From positions 1 to 64,000 of the forward strand of contig NZ_PUJW01000023.1 in NCBI RefSeq assembly GCF_011189575.1: 64,000 nucleotides of DNA, given 5' to 3'. The notes under the pieces are model-generated. The model was not told where the DNA came from and did no database searches. It saw only the letters and a list, made by a program, of their open reading frames with translations. A program made the translations under genes and the position numbers. Below, piece after piece: positions 1-7,931 of the stretch. The DNA comes from Photorhabdus cinerea (GTDB lineage Bacteria > Pseudomonadota > Gammaproteobacteria > Enterobacterales > Enterobacteriaceae). How positions within the stretch are numbered: position 1 is the first letter of the stretch; every line of letters begins with the position of its first letter.

Positions 1-79
1 GTGTAAATTCAACCACGGCAAAGGTTTGAGCCGGGAGGTTACCCACGGTGAGGGTAAAAATCAGTCCTGAATCTGCCAT
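1..79 (-). CDS. vgrG: VgrG spike protein, N-terminal fragment (runs off the window)
   Basis: Only the first 26 codons are inside the window. The ATG is at 79 on the minus strand, preceded by a GGAGG ribosome site. The peptide starts MADSGLIFTLTVGNLPAQTF and continues AVVEFT, which resembles the start of the gp27-like domain of T6SS VgrG proteins. VgrG forms the trimeric spike at the tip of the Hcp tube and carries effectors. It is the last visible gene of the leftward T6SS unit, 33 bases after the VasL-like gene. The short length means the family call rests on this motif and the T6SS context. An Rhs or evolved VgrG with a C-terminal toxin cannot be excluded. Confidence 0.8.
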   Translation of the reverse strand, partial: MADSGLIFTLTVGNLPAQTFAVVEFT

Positions 80-112
80 TATTTTCCTCCTGATGACATT
101 GTCATGTGGTGT

Positions 113-1459
113 TTATTGGCTTAACGGATTGAGCGGTTGCTCCGGTGTGGTCAGTCCGGCGTCTTTTTGCAACGCGTAGTAACGGTTGAGCAGGGCGTTA
201 AAGCGGTCGTCGGTCTTTTTTATCAGTGCCGGGGAGACGGTTTGCCCCTGTTCTATCGCCGCAGAGAACTGGCGCAATAGCTCTTCCAGCGGTACTTCAC
301 GGTTGTGGCTGTTCTGTATCTGATAGATAGCCGTTTTCAGGTAAGAGAGGGTGAAACTGCCCCGGTTGCGCTCCTGTTCAAGGATTTTGTCGGCCAGTTG
401 CTGGAGCTGATGCCGGGTCTGATTCCAGCTGCCGGGTATCGGGGCGTTCTCCAGTCTTACGGCCTGTAACTGCCGCCAGCGGCCGGTTTCATGTTGTTGT
501 TTGTTGTCCAGTGGCCAGGTTTTCTGCGCCATATTGGTTAGTTGCTCGGCATTTTGTAATACGACCAGCGGGGAGGTGTCTGTTAACCGGGTTAACTGTT
601 GTCCATAGGTTTGCAGGTCGGGTTGATATAGCCAAGCCAGTCGCGCGCCGTCCGGGGTGTTGGTCAGTGCCGTGAGTTGTTGTTGTAACGGTTTGTAAAA
701 CCCCAGCCAGCTGCTGATCAGGACAAATATTCCCAGTAGCGCACCCAGTCCGAAGCCCTGTAAGGCACTCATTGACCGGGGAGGCGGCTCAGGAAAACGG
801 ACCTGCACTTTGGGTTGATCGTCATAGCTAGCATCATAGCCGGTTTCGGGTTCTGCCGGTTCCGGCTCTGTATTGGCGAGGTAAACCAGCGGTGGCATCT
901 GCACCGGTTTGGCTGCGGGTTTGGGTATGATGCGGGCACTTTCCAGTTTTTTCGCCGTGTTCTGGAAAAACCACAGCAGGTTTTCGACTTTAGGCAGGCG
1001 TTTCAGATCGGATTGTTGGAGTCGGTCAACTATCAGCTGTAAGGCCCGTTCCGCTCGATAAATCATGCGCAGGTCGCGCGTGGTGTAATCGTGCTGGCGT
1101 AACGCATTGCCGCTGCGGGTGTTAAACCAGTCGAGCATTTCGGTCCGTACCGTCGGCTGTGGCGGCCATAGTTCATCCCACTGGCTGACAATCACGCCGG
1201 CCAACAGTTCACAGCCTTCGGTAAAACCGGACAGACCGCTCAGCTGCATTCGGGCCAGGGTGTAGTAAATTGCACTTTGTAAATCGACGCCGTGGGAGCG
1301 GAACAGGGTCAGGGCCAGTGATTCAATCAGTTGCCAGTTCACTGCCGGCTGAGATGGGTGGTTAATTTTATTAATTTCTTCGCGTATTGCGGTGAATGCC
1401 GGTAGGTTCATCGGATTACCGCCGGCACGGATAATCAGGTTTTCAGGGTGTTCACTCAT
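113..1459 (-). CDS. VasL-like T6SS protein (ImpA N-terminal domain, one membrane segment)
   Basis: This 448-residue protein has an ImpA-type N-terminal domain (about residues 15-125) with the typical run of small-protein helices. A proline- and acid-rich linker follows (about 180-230), then one clear membrane segment near 234-255 and a helical C-terminal half. This layout matches VasL/TagA-type relatives of TssA, which are associated with the membrane complex or with capping the distal sheath end. It lies downstream of tssM and before vgrG in the same unit. A second TssA relative is encoded at 5054-6481, so this copy is probably the accessory one. The role is assigned by family resemblance. 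Confidence 0.75.
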   Translation of the reverse strand: MSEHPENLIIRAGGNPMNLPAFTAIREEINKINHPSQPAVNWQLIESLALTLFRSHGVDLQSAIYYTLARMQLSGLSGFTEGCELLAGVIVSQWDELWPPQPTVRTEMLDWFNTRSGNALRQHDYTTRDLRMIYRAERALQLIVDRLQQSDLKRLPKVENLLWFFQNTAKKLESARIIPKPAAKPVQMPPLVYLANTEPEPAEPETGYDASYDDQPKVQVRFPEPPPRSMSALQGFGLGALLGIFVLISSWLGFYKPLQQQLTALTNTPDGARLAWLYQPDLQTYGQQLTRLTDTSPLVVLQNAEQLTNMAQKTWPLDNKQQHETGRWRQLQAVRLENAPIPGSWNQTRHQLQQLADKILEQERNRGSFTLSYLKTAIYQIQNSHNREVPLEELLRQFSAAIEQGQTVSPALIKKTDDRFNALLNRYYALQKDAGLTTPEQPLNPLSQ

Positions 1460-1511
1460 GGCAGTTCATCCTTGCCAGCCCCCGCTGACGCGGGGGACAG
1501 GTCTTTTTTTA

Positions 1512-4500
1512 TTAGTAGAGGGTGTCAGGCAGTTTGAATCGGCTAAACAGGCCACCGGCAAACGGGTTGTCGGATTCATCCACGTAGATACGGTAGGTCA
1601 TATCGCCGCCATCAACGGAGAACAGCACATCAAACGAATCCTGACGCACGTTGGTCAGCTTGCCGCTGTTAATCAGCCGCAACTGAGCCCATGGGCCGGT
1701 GAAGCTGATTGAACGCGGGGATTTGCCGCTGGCATCCGGTATCAGGGTGAGCTGGCTTTCCACCCCGGCGCGCATGGAGTTAGGCCAGACTAGATGCACG
1801 ATGCTGCTGCGACCATGGGAATAATCAAGCAGCTGTCCGTCAAGATTGAGCAGGCTTCGGCGTTTGTTGCCGGTCAGGCTGATAGGCTCAATGGCGAACT
1901 GGGTACCGAGGCCACTTTGCGGGGTGAAGAAGGTGTCGCGGATACGGTCAGCCAGCTTCAGTTGTGCCAGCACATCCGGACGGATAAGTTGTTGACCGTC
2001 AGCGCTGTAGGTTAGGTTGTTTTCAACAAACGGTTTGAGGTTCTGCTGATAGAAGGAGTCCAGTGTCCCTCCCGGACGGAAGAAGCGGTCAAACTCACTG
2101 AGCGGGACATCTTGAGTAGCATCCGGATTGAACGGATAGCGTCCGGCCAGATAGGTCTGGTACTGTTTGACTACGCTGTCATGCCATTCGACTTCCAACG
2201 AGCGGACGGCTTCCATCATGACTACCCGCCATGTTTGTTCGGCCAGTTCGCCAACCCAGCGGTTAAGTGGCTCTGGCAGGTTTTTCGCCATCTGCTGCAC
2301 GTCGAAAATTGGGTCGCTGTTGTTCTGTTCAAGCCGTAACTGAACGGCTTTCAGGGCGGCTTTGCCCGGCACCGGTGCGTTCTGGATAGCCAGCAGGTAG
2401 CGGTGTAGTGCAGTTAGTTTTTGGTAAACTTCCTGTAGAGTGCTGTTTTTTTCACCGTATTCCATCAGTACCGCAGTTTCCGGGGCGAATTCCCGGTTGA
2501 CACGCACCAACAGGCGGTAGTCCGGCGCATCACGTAACTGCTGTTGTTCTTTGGCGGGCAGGGTATCGTTAATCACCGGTAGGCGGGTGTTGTCGCTGAG
2601 GATTTGCAACGCCCGGCTGATTGGCTGTTCCCCGCTGATGACCTGCTCAATGGCGCCGATGGCCTGCGGGATATCAGTAAAATCGCGGATGTCCAGATTG
2701 TTCATGGCGCTGCGCCAGGTGGCGGTGTAATCGCCCAGATACTGTTCGGTAATTTGCCGTTGGATTTCTTTACGGTCAGTTTCGCTGTACTGGACGTTGT
2801 GCGACAGGTTCAGCACCCAACTGTCCATCACGGTGAGGTCAATCAGCTGGTCGTCCTGTTTGACGAAGTAGTTGTTCAAACCATTCATTGTCAGGAACTG
2901 TGGGATAATCAGCTGTTTGTCATTATTGGCGATAAAGATACTGTCAAAACTGGGGCCAATTTGGTCGCGCAGGTTGAGCGGTGGGGGCAGTGAGTCCTGG
3001 GCTTTCAGGCGCAGGTTCTGATAGACCCGTTGGTAAATGGAAAGCTGACTGAGTTCCTTCTGGGCATTGATGAGTGGGAGCTTGTAAGGCGCGAAGCTGC
3101 TAATGGCTGCCGGGTCACCGGCTTCCCGTGCGGCCCGCCAGTCGGTGTGGTCCAGAGCATAGTCTAGATGGGTCAGCAGCTGTTCCTGCATCGGGCGCTG
3201 GCCGTTAAAGGTGCGGCTCCAGCGTTCCCGCATATACTGTTCGACCAGCGATTTATTGCGACCACTGCCATCTTCCAGCATCCGTATGATACGCAGTACT
3301 TCCAGTTTTTCTTCACTGCCTTTGGGGGCGTGATTCAGGTCATCTAGCAGGCCGTTCATCAGGGCTGGCAGGAAGCGCTGGGACAGTAGTTGCAGATAGG
3401 TGCTTTCGACATACGGACCAACGTCCGAACCCTGATAGAGTCCCATATCAGCGAGCAGCCCTTTATGATGGTAATCGCCGTAGGCGAGGGTGGCCTGCCG
3501 GACAGGGTTGAGCAGGGGCAACTGTAAATTGCCGTTACGGTCTTCCCCTTTGGGTGGGGGAACGGATAGGAAGTTTTTAGCCTGCGTCAGGACTTCTTCG
3601 CCGGCCCGGTAGTTTTTCTGATAGTAGTAGTGCCAGCCGGTCCATAGGGTCAGTGCTACGACTGAGCCGGCAGTGGAGAAGGTCAGTAGTTTTCGGCGGT
3701 TCCGGCTTAACCATAGGCGGTTCTCCGCAGCCAGATTGGGTTCGGCCAGTAGGACCTCTTCAAACAGCGCTCGGGTGAAATAGGGGGCGGTATCGGCGAC
3801 CGGCCAGGTTGGAAATGCCTGGGGCCCCAGATGATACTGCACGGCGGCAGACTGGGTGAAGGTGTCATCCATCTGGCCGATTTGTTTCGACGAAGTGAGA
3901 TAAACACCGCGCAGCCCGGGTTGTGCCGGTCCGCCGTTGTAGAGCAGGCCATCCAGTAGCTGTACCAGATAGCTGTGCAACCCCTGTATCTGACGGGTAA
4001 AGCTGAATAGCGGACCGCGTTGGCTGATATCCACTTTGTTGAGCATCATATCCGGCATAGCGGCGTTAAGCTGTTGCATCCACTGGTGCCAGAATTGTGC
4101 CAGTTCGGTGCGCCAGCCGTCCTCATCTGAGGCGTTCAGGCTGAAGGTGACCCCCAAGATCTGTGCGCGCTGTGGTCTGTCCAATGACTGGTATGCTGCA
4201 CCAAATCCGTGTAGCAAATCGAGTTTGGTCAGTACCAGATAGAAGGGAAGATGGTTGTGTAAGGTTAACCGCAGATCTTGCAGGCGCAGGTGGAGCGCAG
4301 CGATATACCGTTCACGTTGTTCTTTGTTGTCGGTCAGTAAACGGTGGGTATCCACTGTCAAGATAATACCGTTAAGAGGCTGACGCTGACGGTTTTCGGT
4401 CAGCCAGGTAAGCAGGGCATGCCACAGACGGGTGGGCAGTTGGGGCTTGTCGCTGTCCGGCATGGCTGTTTGGTCAATAAGGAAACCGTCCGGGTCGATA

Positions 4501-5057
4501 ATGACCGCTTTTTCTCCTAGCCAACAGCGTAGGCGCAGTGGAAGACCATCTTCCCCTTTCAGAGCGTCTGGGGCGGAAATGTCAGTCAATTTGTAACCTT
4601 CCTGGATAAGCGAAGTTTTGCCGCTGTCGGTGTTACCAATCATTAAGTACCAGGGGCGTTGGTAAAGGTAATCCCAGGTGCCGAGATGGCGTTGTAGCTG
4701 CGCTTTCCAGTGGTTGAGGTAGCTGTCCTGACGAGTAATGTCGGTCAGCACCGGATCAACGACTTTCAGTTCTACATCTAGTTTTAATTTTTCCAGTTGC
4801 TGCAAACGACGCCAGATTTTTGTGCCAACAAAACCCAGCACCACTAAGATAATGATAGCGGTTGCCAGCCAGCGGGCAGAGAGATTTTCTAGCGGGTAAG
4901 TTTGCTTGAACTGCCAGCCCGGTCCCCACCACCATATCCAGATAAGAGCCAGGCAGGGCAGAAGAGCCAGTATCAGCGAGAATGTGGCTTTGAGTGGTGG
5001 CAGACGCGGCATTGCCGGTTTTTTGATATTTTTCAGAAGAAGAGAAAGCCAGTTCAT
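1512..5057 (-). CDS. tssM: T6SS membrane complex protein TssM (IcmF family)
   Basis: TssM forms, with TssJ and TssL, the trans-envelope channel on which the T6SS baseplate docks. The 1181-residue length is normal for the family. Two N-terminal membrane segments lie near residues 25-45 and 63-80. An intact Walker A motif GNTDSGKT sits at 141-148, followed by the cytoplasmic NTPase domain. A third membrane segment lies near 460, after which the large periplasmic part ends in the IcmF C-terminal domain that contacts TssJ. The start overlaps the stop of tssA by four bases (ATGA), implying coupled translation. The Walker A motif is absent from some TssM proteins, so its presence here suggests ATP binding. 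Confidence 0.96.
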   Translation of the reverse strand: MNWLSLLLKNIKKPAMPRLPPLKATFSLILALLPCLALIWIWWWGPGWQFKQTYPLENLSARWLATAIIILVVLGFVGTKIWRRLQQLEKLKLDVELKVVDPVLTDITRQDSYLNHWKAQLQRHLGTWDYLYQRPWYLMIGNTDSGKTSLIQEGYKLTDISAPDALKGEDGLPLRLRCWLGEKAVIIDPDGFLIDQTAMPDSDKPQLPTRLWHALLTWLTENRQRQPLNGIILTVDTHRLLTDNKEQRERYIAALHLRLQDLRLTLHNHLPFYLVLTKLDLLHGFGAAYQSLDRPQRAQILGVTFSLNASDEDGWRTELAQFWHQWMQQLNAAMPDMMLNKVDISQRGPLFSFTRQIQGLHSYLVQLLDGLLYNGGPAQPGLRGVYLTSSKQIGQMDDTFTQSAAVQYHLGPQAFPTWPVADTAPYFTRALFEEVLLAEPNLAAENRLWLSRNRRKLLTFSTAGSVVALTLWTGWHYYYQKNYRAGEEVLTQAKNFLSVPPPKGEDRNGNLQLPLLNPVRQATLAYGDYHHKGLLADMGLYQGSDVGPYVESTYLQLLSQRFLPALMNGLLDDLNHAPKGSEEKLEVLRIIRMLEDGSGRNKSLVEQYMRERWSRTFNGQRPMQEQLLTHLDYALDHTDWRAAREAGDPAAISSFAPYKLPLINAQKELSQLSIYQRVYQNLRLKAQDSLPPPLNLRDQIGPSFDSIFIANNDKQLIIPQFLTMNGLNNYFVKQDDQLIDLTVMDSWVLNLSHNVQYSETDRKEIQRQITEQYLGDYTATWRSAMNNLDIRDFTDIPQAIGAIEQVISGEQPISRALQILSDNTRLPVINDTLPAKEQQQLRDAPDYRLLVRVNREFAPETAVLMEYGEKNSTLQEVYQKLTALHRYLLAIQNAPVPGKAALKAVQLRLEQNNSDPIFDVQQMAKNLPEPLNRWVGELAEQTWRVVMMEAVRSLEVEWHDSVVKQYQTYLAGRYPFNPDATQDVPLSEFDRFFRPGGTLDSFYQQNLKPFVENNLTYSADGQQLIRPDVLAQLKLADRIRDTFFTPQSGLGTQFAIEPISLTGNKRRSLLNLDGQLLDYSHGRSSIVHLVWPNSMRAGVESQLTLIPDASGKSPRSISFTGPWAQLRLINSGKLTNVRQDSFDVLFSVDGGDMTYRIYVDESDNPFAGGLFSRFKLPDTLY

Positions 5058-6481
5058 GGGTTAACACTCCTGTTTGCTGCCGTATCCTTTGGCGGGCAGT
5101 GAGTTGAGGCTTTTTCTGCCAGTCCTGCCAACAGGCTGGGTTCCCAATGGGTGAGTAACATGTGTTGTCCTGCCTGCAATAGATGTCGGTAATGTTGTTG
5201 CGCCAGTGCGGTCATTCCCGCCTTTTCAAGCAATTGTGCCGTGAGCAGTTGACCGTAGAACTGATCTCGGGGTTCAGTCAGTTGTTGCTGATGCTGTTCT
5301 GCTGCGTTGAGCGCCGCTTCCAGTCCATGTTGTTGGAAACATTGCCAGATAGCTTCTTGATCCTGAGTTGAGCCACCACTGCAGGCAGTGGTGGCTGGGG
5401 GTTGCAGCCAGTTCAGGGTTGCGGCTGAAATAAATGGGCTCATATCGGAAAAATATAGGGTCTGTAAAACCGGCAAGCGGTCAAGAAATGCTTTCAGTTC
5501 ATCGCGGATGGCGTTGGCAACTGCGGTATAACCTAGTTTCTCGGCGGCTTGAGCTGCGATAGCATGTCCGTCAAGCCAGTAAGGGGCGAGCGTCAGGCTC
5601 TGCTCTATCTGTTGCAGTAAAGACTTATCGGCAGCAGGCAGTTTCGTTAGATAATCCGCGGTACGGTCTGTTGAGATGGGTGCCAGTGGAGTTTTGCCTT
5701 CGCCGTTGGCTATCGGTGCGGTAGTTAATGTGTGCCAGATCGCATAACGGCGCAGCCGGTAGCCCGTAGGGGAGTCAGGCTGGCGTTCGCATAGTAGATC
5801 GGCCACAGTCAGCAACGTCTGTTTCCAGGCTTTTTCACTGGAGCTGTCTACCGTTATGTCCGGTGCTGGGGTCAGCGCTGGGGGAATGGTAGGTTGTGTT
5901 GTGTTTTCTGTTGGTACAGCGGAGGCTGCGACCGGCTTTGGTGTCGGCTTGCGGGCATAACGGGAACGTAACTGATCGATCTCTTTAGCCAGTGCCGGTT
6001 CATCGGTATGCCAGCATTGCGCCAGATGAGCTAGTGCGCCTTGCGCTTCTTCCCGTTGAGTCTCATCCGCTTGTTCACAGAAGCTGGCCTGAGCAGAGTC
6101 AAAACGTTTAATAGCCTGTTGTGCCAGACGGCGCTTAAGCAGGGGTTTTTGTGGCCAGGCAATCTGCCAGTAATGTTTGATGTAATCGGCTAGCAGTTCC
6201 ATTGCTAGTATTAGCTCAGCGGGGTTGCCGCTGTGTTGTAGTGTCCGCAACAGGTGAACCATCAGCCTGAAATCTTTACTTTTTTCGCTGAATAGTTGCA
6301 GCGCCTGGCGTTGGATTTCTTCAATGTTGATCGTGGAATGGGCCAGTGATCCCAGCTTAATCATTTCACCATCAATATATTCCCAGGCAGGTTCGTTCTC
6401 ATTCAGTTCCTTGCTGGTCAGTTCATCTGATAGCGGTGTTAGCAGGAGTTCCTGCCAGTCAAATTGTTTCCTGATATCCAT
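5054..6481 (-). CDS. tssA: T6SS baseplate/tail assembly protein TssA (VasJ type)
   Basis: This 475-residue protein has an ImpA N-terminal domain (about residues 10-125), a variable proline- and threonine-rich linker, and a C-terminal VasJ-type domain rich in helices. TssA proteins coordinate baseplate assembly and tube/sheath polymerisation. I chose the ATG at 6481. A TTG four codons upstream (6493) would overlap the vasI end and has no better ribosome site. The gene sits between vasI and tssM with a five-base gap on one side and a four-base overlap on the other. Confidence 0.87.
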   Translation of the reverse strand: MDIRKQFDWQELLLTPLSDELTSKELNENEPAWEYIDGEMIKLGSLAHSTINIEEIQRQALQLFSEKSKDFRLMVHLLRTLQHSGNPAELILAMELLADYIKHYWQIAWPQKPLLKRRLAQQAIKRFDSAQASFCEQADETQREEAQGALAHLAQCWHTDEPALAKEIDQLRSRYARKPTPKPVAASAVPTENTTQPTIPPALTPAPDITVDSSSEKAWKQTLLTVADLLCERQPDSPTGYRLRRYAIWHTLTTAPIANGEGKTPLAPISTDRTADYLTKLPAADKSLLQQIEQSLTLAPYWLDGHAIAAQAAEKLGYTAVANAIRDELKAFLDRLPVLQTLYFSDMSPFISAATLNWLQPPATTACSGGSTQDQEAIWQCFQQHGLEAALNAAEQHQQQLTEPRDQFYGQLLTAQLLEKAGMTALAQQHYRHLLQAGQHMLLTHWEPSLLAGLAEKASTHCPPKDTAANRSVNP

Positions 6482-6486
6482 TGGGA

Positions 6487-7134
6487 TCACCAACGACAGG
6501 CGGAGCGTAAGGGTTTCACCGCCTGTTCCAGTTGAGAAATGTTGAATGTCATCCGGTTTCCGTTGCTGGTTTTGATGGTCAGGGTGTCACCTGTCATCAG
6601 TCGTTTGAGTGTTTCAATGCCCGGTAACCCACGACTGGATTCCAGCAGGTAACCGTTTTCGCGTAAAAACCAGTCAGCACTGAATTGGGTTATGTCAGTC
6701 GAAATCATGACCGTACCACTGTCTTGTGGCGTAGTCAGGGCGACTTGTATCCGGGTAATGCTATCGATACAACTCAGTACAAGTACCGGTCGTGGAGGTG
6801 GAACGCCGATCGCAGGTGTAGTGAGTATGACGCGGGTCGGTATTCCTTTGGATTGAGTAGTGATAAAACCCGTTGAGTGGTCAGTCCGTTTCATTTCCTG
6901 TTCCATGGCTTGTCGCCAGGCAGGGCCAGTTTTTTCTAACGGAATGACGACAGCACTGTCCACTTTATCTAATAGACGGTCATAGCAATCCAGCCTGATC
7001 AGCGGTGAAGGTTCTGAACGGCATTGCAGTAAGGCCGGTAGCGAGGGCTCCGTTGTGGTTTCCTGAGCTGGCTGAATTTCAGGTGTGCCAGTCAGGGATG
7101 CGATTAATGAACTGACAAGTAAAAAGAAACTCAT
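6487..7134 (-). CDS. tagO: T6SS-associated exported protein VasI/TagO
   Basis: The 215-residue product starts with a hydrophobic signal-like stretch (about residues 1-17). A motif then follows in which a conserved cysteine pair brackets a basic segment (CRSEPSPLIRLDCYDRLLD), as in VasI/TagO family proteins. In enteroaggregative E. coli, TagO is not essential for secretion and is thought to be accessory. The ATG overlaps the stop of the upstream regulator gene (ATGA), so it belongs to the same transcript. The family call rests on the cysteine motif, length and position. Confidence 0.8.
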   Translation of the reverse strand: MSFFLLVSSLIASLTGTPEIQPAQETTTEPSLPALLQCRSEPSPLIRLDCYDRLLDKVDSAVVIPLEKTGPAWRQAMEQEMKRTDHSTGFITTQSKGIPTRVILTTPAIGVPPPRPVLVLSCIDSITRIQVALTTPQDSGTVMISTDITQFSADWFLRENGYLLESSRGLPGIETLKRLMTGDTLTIKTSNGNRMTFNISQLEQAVKPLRSACRW

Positions 7135-7931
7135 AATTTACACCTGTATTTCGCCAGCTTGTAGGTCAGTGTGCGTGGTGCAATGCCTAAGCTTTCTGCA
7201 ATCCGTTTGGTGTTATCGCCATAGATATGTTGGCGTTGTACCAATACTGCACATTCAAACTCTTCAAGGGCCTGAGGCAAATTGTCGATTTTGCTGTAAT
7301 CGTGAGAGATGTTGGCCGATGCTTTGTTTTCTGAGGTGGTGCTCAACGAAGCCAGTAGCTCATCAAGCTGTTTTTCTTTCTGGCGTTGAGCTTGAAAAAC
7401 TTGACGAATTTGGCGTAGTTGTTCACGCAGTTGTTCCAACTCCTGTAATTTTTTCAGTCGGTGCTGCATTACATGGCAGTAGATGTAAAACATGTTGTTA
7501 TCGTCAGCAAAGCGATGAGCATCTTCGGCGAAAACAGCAATCACACCACATGCTTGTCCGTTGCAGTTGAACAGTGGGATGGCATGCAAGCCACAGCGGT
7601 AGGGCAACTCTTCTATAAAGGTGCGAAAGTTCTGATTGTCTATTCGTACCCCTTGATTGAGTGATTCCCATGTCATAGGTGTGCCTTTATACAGAATTTG
7701 TACCAGCGGATGGTTGATATCGCCGATATTGACATCCAGTTGTAGGGCGCTTATCTGGTTTGGTGCTGGTAACCGATAACATTCCAGACGGTTTTCGTTC
7801 ATGTTAAGTAGGGAAACCAGCAAGGCATCAAAACGCTGGCGTTGGTGATTCACCTGAAGAAAATGGTGAACCAGTTGCTCAATCGAGTCATTTTCCAATA
7901 ACGCTAATGCGCTTTTCAGCCGTTGTTTCAT
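7131..7931 (-). CDS. VasH-like regulator lacking the AAA+ domain
   Basis: The 266-residue protein has a GAF-like sensory region (about residues 20-155), a long glutamine-rich coiled coil (about 155-200) and a C-terminal Fis-type helix-turn-helix (about 225-266, including GDNTKRIAESLGIAPRTLTY). Complete VasH activators are about 500 residues and carry a sigma-54-contacting AAA+ domain with a GAFTGA loop between these parts. No Walker A or GAFTGA motif is present here. The product cannot remodel sigma-54 polymerase by the standard mechanism. It may bind DNA or a ligand without activating, or act with another activator. It overlaps vasI and tssH by four bases at each end, so it is an established part of the operon. 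Confidence 0.78.
   Translation of the reverse strand: MKQRLKSALALLENDSIEQLVHHFLQVNHQRQRFDALLVSLLNMNENRLECYRLPAPNQISALQLDVNIGDINHPLVQILYKGTPMTWESLNQGVRIDNQNFRTFIEELPYRCGLHAIPLFNCNGQACGVIAVFAEDAHRFADDNNMFYIYCHVMQHRLKKLQELEQLREQLRQIRQVFQAQRQKEKQLDELLASLSTTSENKASANISHDYSKIDNLPQALEEFECAVLVQRQHIYGDNTKRIAESLGIAPRTLTYKLAKYRCKL

Noticed and set aside
1512..5057. Several long open frames on the plus strand opposite tssM
   Set aside because: They are out-of-phase shadows of a well-supported gene of higher GC, with no ribosome sites and no family resemblance.
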